From Nonomuraea harbinensis (GTDB taxonomy: Bacteria; Actinomycetota; Actinomycetes; Streptosporangiales; Streptosporangiaceae): a stretch of 64,000 nt of DNA. This document shows positions 1 through 7,621 of the stretch, one piece after another (positions within the stretch are counted from its first letter, which is position 1; each line of letters begins with the position of its first letter). Under the pieces are notes generated by a model that saw only the letters and a list, made by a program, of their open reading frames with translations, was not told the origin of the DNA and made no database searches. The position numbers and the translations under genes are program-made. The DNA is taken from contig NZ_JAHKRN010000005.1 in the NCBI RefSeq assembly GCF_019396385.1, positions 62,001 through 126,000 on the forward strand, given 5' to 3'.

Positions 1-625
1 CGCCGACGCGGGTGCCGGGACGTACCACGGCGGGCAGCACGCCGGCGGGCACCCCGAGCGCGGACAGGACGTCGGACGGCCAGCGTTCGTCGATCAGGTC
101 CACCCCGGTCTTGAGCGCGTTGCCCAGGTCGGTCGCCACCTCGCGCCCGGCCAGCCGGCGGTTGACGAGGTCGCTCTGGTGGGCCAGGCGGGCCCCCGCC
201 GGGGCGTCGCCGAGCAGCCACAGCAGCTTGGGCAGCGCCCAGTTGGTCTGCATGCGCCGGTAACCCAGCCGCTCCCAGACCGGCGCGCCCACCTCGTTCA
301 CCCGGTCCACGATCCCGGCGGCGCGCCTGTCGTCGTACATGAGCGCGGGCGTCAGCGGCGTCCCGTCCGGCGCGGTGAGCAGGATCGTCCCGGACGTGGC
401 GTCGACCGCGACCCCCTCGATCCGCCCGGCGGGCACGTCGCGCAGCGCCTCGCGGGTGGCCGCGGCCAGCGCCTGCCACCACTCCTCGGGGTCCTGCTCG
501 TGCCGGACGCCGTCGCGGCGGCTGGTCAGCGGGCGGACGGCCGCGCCGAGCACCCGCCCGCCGGCGTCCACGACCATCGCGCGCACGCTCTGGGTGCCGA
601 GGTCGATCCCGATCCACGCGCTCAT
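1..625 (-). CDS. FGGY-family carbohydrate kinase, N-terminal part (runs off window)
   Basis: The protein begins MSAWIGIDLGTQSVRAMVVD, the phosphate-binding loop typical of the N-terminal ribonuclease-H-like domain of FGGY sugar kinases (xylulokinase, glycerol kinase and relatives). About 208 residues are present and the C-terminus lies outside the window. Its ATG overlaps the stop of the preceding kinase by four bases (ATGA at 622-625), so it is probably translated by coupling as the last visible gene of the sugar operon. These enzymes phosphorylate a sugar or polyol in the cytosol with ATP. The substrate cannot be read from the sequence; xylulokinase-like is only the closest general label. 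It is clearly diverged from its neighbouring kinase rather than a recent duplicate. Confidence 0.85.
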   Translation of the reverse strand, partial: MSAWIGIDLGTQSVRAMVVDAGGRVLGAAVRPLTSRRDGVRHEQDPEEWWQALAAATREALRDVPAGRIEGVAVDATSGTILLTAPDGTPLTPALMYDDRRAAGIVDRVNEVGAPVWERLGYRRMQTNWALPKLLWLLGDAPAGARLAHQSDLVNRRLAGREVATDLGNALKTGVDLIDERWPSDVLSALGVPAGVLPAVVRPGTRVG

Positions 626-2097
626 GACCTGCTCCGCATCTCGGCGAGCAGCGGCCAGGATCGGGCCGCGTGCTCGCGCAGGGTCAGGAAGTCCCGGTAC
701 GCGCTCGCGTACGGGCCGGGCTCGGGCTCCACGACGTCCCCGAGCCGCACGTGCCGGGCGGCGGCGTCCTGGATCGTCGCGGCGCCGGTGGCGGCGAGCC
801 CGACGAGGAAGGCGCCCCTCGCGCCGACCTCGGCGTCGGCCGGGCGCAGCACAGGCAGCCCGGTGACGGCGGCGATGAGCCGCAGCCACAGCCCGCTCGC
901 CGAGCCGCCGCCGCAGACCCGCAGCTCGCGCGGGGCGGCGCCGGTGGCGGCCAGGCAGTCCTGGACGACGAGCGTGAGCCCTTCCAGCACGGCGCGGGCG
1001 AGGTGCTCGCGGCCGTGCTCGACGGACATGCCGAGGAACGCGCCCCTGGCGTACGGGTCGGAGAACGGCGCCCGCTCACCGGCGGGGGAGAAGTAGGGCA
1101 GGAACGCCAGCCCGCGCGCCCCCGGTTCGCTCCGCGCGGCCAGCTCGCTCAGCTCGGCGGGCCGGTCCAGGCCGAGCATCCGGCAGGCCCACTGGATCAC
1201 CTCGGTGCCGGCGAACGTGGGGAAGGCGCGCAGGTAGCCGCCCGGCGCCGCGATCGTGATGCCGACCGGGTCGCCGTCCAGGTCCGGCCGTTCGACCAGG
1301 GTCTCCACGCAGAGCGTGGTGCCGAGGATGCCGCACGCCTGCCCCGGGCTGACCGCGCCCGCGCCGAGCGCGGTCGTGACGATGTCGTACGGGGCCAGCA
1401 CCACGGGCGTGCCCTCGGCCAGCCCGAGTCGCTCCGCCGCCCGCTTCGACAGCCCGGCTGTGCGCCGGTCGTCGTCGCGGATGCCGGGCAGCAGCCGCTG
1501 CGCCCATTCCAGCCCGAACAGCTCAAGCAGCTCGGGCGCGTAGCGGCGGGCGCGCAGGTCCATGAACGGGGCGGAGGCGTCGGACTCGTCGGCGGCGAGC
1601 TCGCCGGTCAGCCGCGCGAAGATCCAGCCGCCGCAGGTGAGTGCGGCGGCGGAGCGGGCCAGTCGTGCGGGGTCGTGCTCCTTCAGCCAGGCGAGGATCG
1701 CGTGCGGCAGCCCGGAGGCCGCCGACGAGCCGTTGACCCGGAAGGCCCGCGCGGCCAGCCCGGACCGGGTCCAGCCGTCGACGATCCCGGCCGCGCGGCC
1801 GTCGTTCCACAGGATGGCCGGGCCGGTGGGCTCTCCGGCGGAGTCGACCAGCCAGCAGCCGTCGCCCTGCGCGGTCACGGCCACGAAGTCCACCGGCTCG
1901 CCGAGCGCGGCGGCCACCTCGCGCACGGTCGCCTCGACGGCGTCCCAGACCGCGGCCATGTCCTGCTCGGCGTGTCCGGGTACGGGTCTGGAGACGGTCG
2001 TGGGCCGCCTGGACACCGCGGACTCGGCGTCCCGGGCGTCGTAGCCGACGGCTTTGATCACCGTGGTGCCCGCGTCGACGCAGATGGCCGCCATCAT
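622..2097 (-). CDS. FGGY-family carbohydrate kinase (xylulokinase-like)
   Basis: This 491-residue protein has the full length and both signatures of an FGGY kinase: an N-terminal loop CVDAGTTVIKAVGYD and the C-terminal ATP-binding segment GGGSASGLWLRLIAAVTG. It should phosphorylate a sugar or sugar alcohol imported by the adjacent ABC transporter. Its ATG overlaps the permease stop (ATGA, 2094-2097), and its own stop overlaps the start of a second FGGY kinase, so the genes are a tightly coupled operon. Two different FGGY kinases in one operon suggest two pathway steps or two alternative substrates. Pentulose or polyol specificity is inference from the family only. Confidence 0.88.
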   Translation of the reverse strand: MMAAICVDAGTTVIKAVGYDARDAESAVSRRPTTVSRPVPGHAEQDMAAVWDAVEATVREVAAALGEPVDFVAVTAQGDGCWLVDSAGEPTGPAILWNDGRAAGIVDGWTRSGLAARAFRVNGSSAASGLPHAILAWLKEHDPARLARSAAALTCGGWIFARLTGELAADESDASAPFMDLRARRYAPELLELFGLEWAQRLLPGIRDDDRRTAGLSKRAAERLGLAEGTPVVLAPYDIVTTALGAGAVSPGQACGILGTTLCVETLVERPDLDGDPVGITIAAPGGYLRAFPTFAGTEVIQWACRMLGLDRPAELSELAARSEPGARGLAFLPYFSPAGERAPFSDPYARGAFLGMSVEHGREHLARAVLEGLTLVVQDCLAATGAAPRELRVCGGGSASGLWLRLIAAVTGLPVLRPADAEVGARGAFLVGLAATGAATIQDAAARHVRLGDVVEPEPGPYASAYRDFLTLREHAARSWPLLAEMRSRS

Positions 2098-3365
2098 GCC
2101 CTGCCGTGCGAGGTCCTCGACCGGCGCGAGACGGAGTCGACGACCACCGCCAGGAGCAGGACGGCCCCGGTGACCATGAAGCGGATGGAGGAGTCGAGGT
2201 TCAGCAGCGTCAGGCCGCTGGAGATCGACTGGATGACGATGATGCCGAGCAGCGCGCCGAACGCGGTGCCGCGCCCGCCGAACAGGCTCGTGCCGCCGAT
2301 GACCGCCGCGGCGATGGCGTTGAGGTTGACGTCGCCGCCGCCGCTGCTCTGGTTGGCCGCCGCGAGCCGGGCCGCGGCGAGGATGCCGCCGACCGCCGCG
2401 AAGGAGGAGCAGAGCACGAACACCGAGGTGTAGATGGTCCTGACGTTGATGCCGGCGCGCCTGGCGGCCTCGACGTTGCCGCCGACCGCGTACACCGACC
2501 TGCCCCACCGCGTACGCGAGAGCAGGTAGTGCATGACCAGCACCAGCGCGACGAAGAACACGAACATCCAGCCGACGCCGCGCGTCTGTCCCAGGTACCA
2601 GACCATGAACAGCAGCGCCACCAGCAGCGCGGCGCTCCGCACGACCAGCGCCGAGGTGCTCTTCGACGACAGCCCGGCCTTGCGGCGCTCCCTGGCGTGC
2701 AGGTAGCCGCTCGCGAACAGCCACCCGGCCGCGACCACCGCCAGCGTGTACGAAAGCCAGGCGGGCACGAAGGCGAGCTGGGCGAAGTTCACCAGCCCCG
2801 AGTCGAACGGCAGGTTGATCGCGCCCTTGGTGCCGAGCACGTACAGCTGCAGGCCGAGGAAGCCGAGCAGGCCCGCGAGCGTGATGACGAAGCTGGGCAC
2901 GCCGAACCTGTTGAACAGCTGCGCGTACACCCAGCCGACGGCGGCGCCGATGATGACCGCGGCCGAGATCGCCACCCAGACCGGCAGCCCCTGGTCCACG
3001 AAGAGCACCGCCAGCACCGCGCCCGACAGGCCGCTGACCGAGCCGACGGACAGGTCGATCTGGCCGACCAGCAGGACGCAGACGATGCCCAGCGCGATGA
3101 CGCCGACCGCGGCCGACTCCATCGTCAGGTTCACCAGGTTCTGGCTGGACAGGAAGATCGGGTTGAGGATCTGCAGCACACTCCAGATGACGATCAGCCC
3201 GACCACGACCGGGATCACGCCGAGGTCGCCGCCGCGCGCCCGCTCGACCACGTCGGTGAACGCGCCGCGCAGGCCCTCGCGCCGCTGCAGCCGCTCGTCC
3301 TGGTGGTCCGTGGCGACCGTGCCGCCCGTCGTGCCGCCCGTCGTGCTGTTCACCGTGTCCTTCAT
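2094..3365 (-). CDS. Sugar ABC transporter permease (xylose/ribose, XylH/RbsC type)
   Basis: This 423-residue protein has a charged N-terminal tail of about 50 residues followed by roughly ten hydrophobic segments, and has the character of the CUT2 permease family (BPD_transp_2). A GINVRTIYTSVFVLCSSFAA stretch and a glycine-rich IAAAVIGGTSLFGGRGTAFG motif near the C-terminus are typical of RbsC/XylH proteins. It would form the membrane channel for the neighbouring ATPase and lipoprotein. The start ATG at 3365 overlaps the ATPase stop by four bases; a longer reading into the ATPase gene is not needed. The length exceeds RbsC (about 320) and is closer to XylH (about 390-430). Confidence 0.9.
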   Translation of the reverse strand: MKDTVNSTTGGTTGGTVATDHQDERLQRREGLRGAFTDVVERARGGDLGVIPVVVGLIVIWSVLQILNPIFLSSQNLVNLTMESAAVGVIALGIVCVLLVGQIDLSVGSVSGLSGAVLAVLFVDQGLPVWVAISAAVIIGAAVGWVYAQLFNRFGVPSFVITLAGLLGFLGLQLYVLGTKGAINLPFDSGLVNFAQLAFVPAWLSYTLAVVAAGWLFASGYLHARERRKAGLSSKSTSALVVRSAALLVALLFMVWYLGQTRGVGWMFVFFVALVLVMHYLLSRTRWGRSVYAVGGNVEAARRAGINVRTIYTSVFVLCSSFAAVGGILAAARLAAANQSSGGGDVNLNAIAAAVIGGTSLFGGRGTAFGALLGIIVIQSISSGLTLLNLDSSIRFMVTGAVLLLAVVVDSVSRRSRTSHGRA

Positions 3366-4153
3366 GACGGGAGCCCTTCCTGACGCCGGGACGCCCGCCG
3401 GGCCACCGCGTTGTCGGTGGCCCCGGTGATCGCGGCGATGATGTCTTCGGCGGAGACGTCGCCGACGTCGAAGACGCCGTTGTTGCGGCCGAGCCTGAGC
3501 ACCGCGACCTTGTCGGCCACGGCCTTCACGTCGGCCATGTTGTGGCTGATCATGATCACGCCCAGGCCGTTCTCGCGCAGCCGCTCGACCAGGTTGAGCA
3601 CCTCGGCCGTCTGGGCGACGCCCAGCGCGGCCGTCGGCTCGTCCAGGATGATGATCTTCGGGTCGCCGAGCAGCGACCTGGCGATCGCCACCGTCTGGCG
3701 CTGGCCCCCGGACAGCGCCGCCACCGGGACCCGCACGCTCGGGATCTTCGCGGAGAGCTGCCGGAGCAGCTCCCACGAACGCGTCTCCATCGCCACGTCG
3801 TTCAGGCGCAGCGGGCGGATCTCCTGGCCCAGGAACAGGTTCTGGATCACGTTGAGGTTCTCGCAGAGCGCCAGGTCCTGGAAGACGGTGGCGATGCCGA
3901 GCTTGTGCGCCGCCGCCGGGTTGGGGATGTCGACCTCACGGCCGGCGAACGTGATCGTCCCCGAGTCCGGCGGATGCACCCCTGAGAGGATCTTGACCAG
4001 CGTGGACTTGCCGGCGCCGTTGTCGCCGACCACCGCGACGACCTGGTGCGGGGCCACGTCGAGCTCGATGTCGGTGAGCGCGGCGACGGCCCCGAAGGTC
4101 TTGCTGATGCCGCGCAGGGACAGGACTGCGTCCGGCTGCTGAGTGGGCGACAC
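3362..4153 (-). CDS. Sugar ABC transporter ATP-binding protein (single nucleotide-binding domain)
   Basis: A 263-residue ATPase with Walker A GDNGAGKST (about residues 43-51), signature LSGGQRQ, Walker B IIILDEP and a switch histidine in MISHN. It powers the CUT2-type permease encoded next to it. Classical RbsA/XylG proteins carry two fused nucleotide-binding domains (about 500 residues). This protein has one domain, like FrcA-type members, so the transporter probably uses a homodimer. It lies nine bases after the solute-binding lipoprotein gene and overlaps the permease by ATGA. The co-oriented order binding protein, ATPase, permease, kinases supports a single inducible transcript. Confidence 0.9.
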   Translation of the reverse strand: MSPTQQPDAVLSLRGISKTFGAVAALTDIELDVAPHQVVAVVGDNGAGKSTLVKILSGVHPPDSGTITFAGREVDIPNPAAAHKLGIATVFQDLALCENLNVIQNLFLGQEIRPLRLNDVAMETRSWELLRQLSAKIPSVRVPVAALSGGQRQTVAIARSLLGDPKIIILDEPTAALGVAQTAEVLNLVERLRENGLGVIMISHNMADVKAVADKVAVLRLGRNNGVFDVGDVSAEDIIAAITGATDNAVARRASRRQEGLPS

Positions 4154-4162
4154 GGGGACCCC

Positions 4163-5254
4163 TTACTTGATGTCGAGCGCGGCGCAGCCCTCGGCGTACT
4201 CGCCGGTGCACACCTCGGAGGCCTTCATGATGCCGCTGTCGAACAGCACCTCCTTGACGTTCTCCTTCGTCACGACCGTCGGGACGAAGAGCTCGGAGGG
4301 CGTGTCGTACAGGGAGTCCTTGCCCTCGGGCTTCTGGCCCTGCATGAACTGGTAGGCGACGTCGGCGGCGGCCTCGGCGACGATCTTGATCGGCTTGGAG
4401 ATCGTGTTGTACTGGTCGCCCTTGATGATGCGCTGGGCGGCGGCGATCTCCGCGTCGTTGCCGGTGACCGGCGGCACGTCCTTGCCCGCGGCCTTGAAGG
4501 CGGCGATGGTGCCGCTGGCGGTGCCGTCGTTGGCCGCGACCACGCCGACGATGTCGTCGCCGAACTGGGTGATCTGGCCGCTGACCCAGGCCTGCGCCTT
4601 CTCCGGGCTCCACTCGGGCGTGTCGTACTCGGCCAGCAGCTTGAAGCCGCTGGGGTCGACGGCGCTGTGGATGCCCTTCTTGATCAGGCCGGCCGCGGCG
4701 TCCGTCGGGGAGCCGTTCACCTGGAGGATGCCGCCCTCGGCGTTCTCCGCCTTGAGGTGGTCGACCAGCGACTGGGCGATCAGCGAGCCGATCTTCTCGT
4801 TGTCGAACGAGATGTAGTAGTCGGCCGGAGTGGACGGGATCGGCCGGTCGTAGGCGATGATCGGCACCTGCTGCGCCTGCGCGGCGCGCACGATGGTGGC
4901 CGCCGCGGTGGAGTCGACGGGGTCGATCACGATGGCCTTGACGCCCTGGGCCAGCGCGGAGTTCGCCTGCTGCTGCTGCTTGGCGGCGTCGGAGTCGGCG
5001 TTCTGGTAGATGACGGAGCAGCTGGGGCAGAGCTCCTTCATCTTGGCCTCGAACAGCGGCTTGTCCTGCTGCTCGTACCGGGTGGAGGCGAGGTCGGGCA
5101 TGAGGAACGCCACCTTGGCGTTCTCCGCGCCGCCCTCGGCGCCGCTGGTCGCCGCACCGTCGCCGCCGCCGGTCGAGCCGCACGCGGCCAGCGCCGAAGT
5201 CGCGAGGACCGCCACGGCGGCGAAGGCGGACGTCCGCATCTTGATTCTCTTCAC
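4163..5254 (-). CDS. Sugar ABC transporter substrate-binding lipoprotein (XylF-like)
   Basis: This is a periplasmic-binding-protein-fold lipoprotein (Peripla_BP_4 type) of about 363 residues. A positively charged N-terminus and hydrophobic stretch end in a lipobox LAAC with the lipidated Cys at about residue 25, so it should be anchored on the outer face of the membrane. I chose the GTG at 5254 because a GAGGAAAG ribosome site lies nine bases upstream; an alternative GTG at 5269 lacks one. The family captures pentoses, hexoses or autoinducer-like sugars. AYDRP near the first domain junction and VVAANDGTASG resemble D-xylose-binding proteins. The exact ligand is unknown. Confidence 0.88.
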   Translation of the reverse strand: MKRIKMRTSAFAAVAVLATSALAACGSTGGGDGAATSGAEGGAENAKVAFLMPDLASTRYEQQDKPLFEAKMKELCPSCSVIYQNADSDAAKQQQQANSALAQGVKAIVIDPVDSTAAATIVRAAQAQQVPIIAYDRPIPSTPADYYISFDNEKIGSLIAQSLVDHLKAENAEGGILQVNGSPTDAAAGLIKKGIHSAVDPSGFKLLAEYDTPEWSPEKAQAWVSGQITQFGDDIVGVVAANDGTASGTIAAFKAAGKDVPPVTGNDAEIAAAQRIIKGDQYNTISKPIKIVAEAAADVAYQFMQGQKPEGKDSLYDTPSELFVPTVVTKENVKEVLFDSGIMKASEVCTGEYAEGCAALDIK

Positions 5255-5373
5255 GGGTTCTTTCCTCACTCGCTACGTCCAGCGGACGATCTCGTATGCG
5301 TCGCGTCCCCCGAATGCGACCAATGACGCGCCTGTCGGGCCACGTCCTGTGGTGGGCATCACGCTAGCCGGGG

Positions 5374-5393
5374 CCAGAACATTTGTCCAGCAC
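5374..5393 (+). promoter_or_regulatory. Candidate operator of the SorC regulator, lipoprotein promoter
   Basis: On the minus strand this reads GTGCTGGACAAATGTTCTGG. It matches 14 of 20 bases of a site at 6420-6439 in front of the SorC-family gene. It lies just upstream of a possible -10 (TAGCGT read on the minus strand, 5363-5368), which suits control of the transporter-kinase operon. A further half-site-like GTGTTCACAC lies at 5396-5405. The match is by eye. Confidence 0.45.
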
Positions 5394-5447
5394 GAGTGTT
5401 CACACTTTAGGCATGCGGACGACGCCGAGTTCACCCCGGCGTGGCGC

Positions 5448-6398
5448 TCAACGCGTGGCGGCGAGGATGCTCTCGGCGGTCAGCGCGTCGGTCACGAGCC
5501 GGTTGAAGTAGCCGCCCCTGGCCCCCGCGATGATCGAGGCCACCTTCTCCCCGCCCACGGCGACGGCGATCGAGTGCGGGATGCGCCGCAGCTCCTCCAG
5601 GCCGGCCGCGACCAGGCGTTCGCTGCCCGGATAGTCGACCGGCTCGCCGTCGCGGTCGTAGAAGCGCGAGCAGACGTCGCCCACGGCCCTGCGCAGGCTG
5701 GGCTCGTCGCGCGGCACGAACGCGGGCACGACCTGGCGCGTCAGCGGCGGCGAGCCGACGCCCACGACCGCGCACCTGGCCTGCGCCCACAGGTCCATCA
5801 CCCGGCGCACCGACGGCTCGTGCTGCAGCGAGTAGAACAGCTCGGGGCCAGGCAGCGCGGGCGCGTGCAGGTAGTGGGGCACGCCGCCGACCTGGTCGGC
5901 CAGCAGCCGGGTGGTCTCGTTGGTCTGGAACCAGGGCTGCGGGTCCTGCTGCCCGCCGACCGCCGGGGCGATCCGCACGCCGGGGAAGCGGCCGAGCCCT
6001 TCGCGCGCGCACTCGTACACGGTGCTGCCCGACGACACCAGCACCACGTCGCCCGACTCCAGCCCCACCGCCGCCAGCGCCTTGGCCAGGCCGGGGGCCA
6101 GCCACGGGCCCAGCGCGGGGCCGCTGACCTTGGGGACCAGGTGGACGTCGTGGAGGTTCAGCGCGGCGGCGACCTCGCTCGCCAGGTGGCCTCCGGCCAG
6201 CCGTTCGGGGCGGTGCACCTTGATCTCGACGATGCCCTGCCTGCGCGCCTCGGTCAGCAGCCGGCTCACGGTCGCCCTGCTGACGCCCAGCCGTTTGGCG
6301 ATGTCGGCCTGGGTGGCGTCGTGGAGGTAGTACTGCGACGCCGCGGCGTACATCAGCTCCTGGGGGAAGCGGGCTTCCTGTGCGGCGTCGACATTCAT
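5448..6398 (-). CDS. SorC/DeoR-type sugar-binding transcriptional regulator
   Basis: A 316-residue protein with an N-terminal helix-turn-helix (ATQADIAKRLGVSRATVSRL, about residues 32-50) and the large C-terminal sugar-phosphate-binding domain of the SorC family (VLVSSGSTVYE, then GVGSPPL and AVAVGGEKVASIIAGARGG near the end). It probably senses a phosphorylated sugar made by one of the FGGY kinases and controls the downstream operon on the same strand. The start ATG at 6398 is preceded by AGGGAG six bases away, whereas an upstream start at 6428 has no such site. A TATAGT -10 lies further upstream on the minus strand, so this gene has a conventional leader. Confidence 0.88.
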   Translation of the reverse strand: MNVDAAQEARFPQELMYAAASQYYLHDATQADIAKRLGVSRATVSRLLTEARRQGIVEIKVHRPERLAGGHLASEVAAALNLHDVHLVPKVSGPALGPWLAPGLAKALAAVGLESGDVVLVSSGSTVYECAREGLGRFPGVRIAPAVGGQQDPQPWFQTNETTRLLADQVGGVPHYLHAPALPGPELFYSLQHEPSVRRVMDLWAQARCAVVGVGSPPLTRQVVPAFVPRDEPSLRRAVGDVCSRFYDRDGEPVDYPGSERLVAAGLEELRRIPHSIAVAVGGEKVASIIAGARGGYFNRLVTDALTAESILAATR

Positions 6399-6419
6399 GC
6401 GCGCGCTCCCTGGGGATTC

Positions 6420-6439
6420 TCTGAACAATTGTGCTGAAC
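6420..6439 (+). promoter_or_regulatory. Candidate SorC autoregulatory operator
   Basis: The sequence TCTGAACAATTGTGCTGAAC contains two direct CTGAAC copies 13 bases apart and a palindromic ACAATTGT core. It lies between the TATAGT -10 and the ribosome site of the SorC gene. It shares the core with the site at 5374-5393, so it may be the same operator. Basis is visual comparison only. Confidence 0.45.
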
Positions 6440-6480
6440 GTATGCGCTCGACTATACCTTCGCGCCGCCTGGAAGAAAGG

Positions 6481-7497
6481 CTAGCGATCCTGGCGCGAAT
6501 CCGGGATGCCCGGCCGGATCGCGCCCGCGACGAGGGCGTCGCCGAGCGGGGTGCGCGCGTACAGGACGCTGCGGCCGGTCCGGGTGCCGCTGATCAGCCC
6601 GGCCTCGCGGAGCGCCGCCAGGTGGCCGCCCGTGGTGCCGAGGCTCTGCCCGAGCAGCGCGGCCAGGTGGGTGGTCGTGGCCGGCGCGGCCAGCTCCTCC
6701 AGGACTCGGGCGCGGGTGCGCCCGATCAGCCGCGCCAGGCCGGCCCCCGCCCGGCGCCGTCCGGCCGCGATCCCGCGGGCGGGGTACACCAGCGCGGACG
6801 GCCACGCCTCCTCCAGGTACGCGCCCAGGTTGCCGATGAACGCCGACGGCAGGAACAGCAGCCCCTTGCCGCCCAGCCGGTACCACTCGTCCTGCGTGCC
6901 CATCGCGATCTCGATGTGGCCGTCGCCGTTCCAGCGCACCTGCTCGCTCAGGCCGTCGAGCGCCGCCGCCCACCCGTAGGCCGCCAGCCGCCCTGCCCGG
7001 TGCACCACGTCCCGCTCCAGGATCGCCTGGAAGTGCGGCCACTCCCTGGACACGATCTCCGTCCAGAGCGCCTCGTACGCGTCGGCGATGAGCCGCACCA
7101 CGTCGGCGCCGAGCAGCAGGGTCCTGGCCTCCTCGGCGGGCGGCGGGCGGCGGGCCAGCACCGCGGCGATCTCGGCGTGCGCCTGCTCGATCGGGGTCTC
7201 CCTGACGGCGGACAGCTCCGCCTCGAACGGCACGCCCACGCCGGTGGGCGGGGGCGCGATGAAGTCCACGTTCGCGTCGCCCCGGTTGCCGGAGATCACG
7301 GCCGTGGCGCGCAGCGCCGGGTGGCGGCGCGCCAGCTCCCGGTACGCCGGCCGCCACCGGTCCACCCACTGCCGGTGCACGCCCGCCGGTCCGCGGCCGT
7401 CGAGCAGCCACTGCGCGTGCATGGTCTCGATCAGCGGCGAGATGGCGAACCGGCTGGCGGCCACGTCCTGCGGGGTGACCTCGATCCTGTACACCAT
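6481..7497 (-). CDS. ArsR-family regulator with DUF5937-like N-terminal domain
   Basis: A 338-residue protein whose C-terminal 90 residues form an ArsR-type winged helix (TTTHLAALLGQSLGTTGGHL, then AGLISGTRTGRSVLYARTPL). The long N-terminal part resembles the DUF5937 domain often fused to actinobacterial ArsR proteins. No clustered cysteine metal site is visible, so the signal is probably not a metal. It is transcribed away from an MFS transporter gene and likely represses it and itself. The ATG directly follows a near-perfect inverted repeat, and TATAAC sits six bases before the ATG on the coding strand, so the message is probably leaderless. Confidence 0.85.
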   Translation of the reverse strand: MVYRIEVTPQDVAASRFAISPLIETMHAQWLLDGRGPAGVHRQWVDRWRPAYRELARRHPALRATAVISGNRGDANVDFIAPPPTGVGVPFEAELSAVRETPIEQAHAEIAAVLARRPPPAEEARTLLLGADVVRLIADAYEALWTEIVSREWPHFQAILERDVVHRAGRLAAYGWAAALDGLSEQVRWNGDGHIEIAMGTQDEWYRLGGKGLLFLPSAFIGNLGAYLEEAWPSALVYPARGIAAGRRRAGAGLARLIGRTRARVLEELAAPATTTHLAALLGQSLGTTGGHLAALREAGLISGTRTGRSVLYARTPLGDALVAGAIRPGIPDSRQDR

Positions 7498-7517
7498 CTT
7501 TCGGTTATATCCGAAAG
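7498..7517 (+). promoter_or_regulatory. Inverted-repeat operator overlapping the ArsR -10 box
   Basis: CTTTCGGTTATATCCGAAAG has perfect seven-base arms (7498-7504 and 7511-7517), and 18 of 20 positions are symmetric. The element touches the ArsR start codon and contains its TATAAC -10 box on the minus strand, an ideal position for autorepression. The divergent MFS gene starts about 105 bases away. Confidence 0.7.
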
Positions 7518-7621
7518 CTTCGCCGCGAGCTCGGACCCCGGCCACCATCGGATGAACAGACGAGGCGGCCCCGGCCCTCCCTCCGGGGCCGCCCCTCCCA
7601 CCCCTCCTGAGGAGATCCGCC

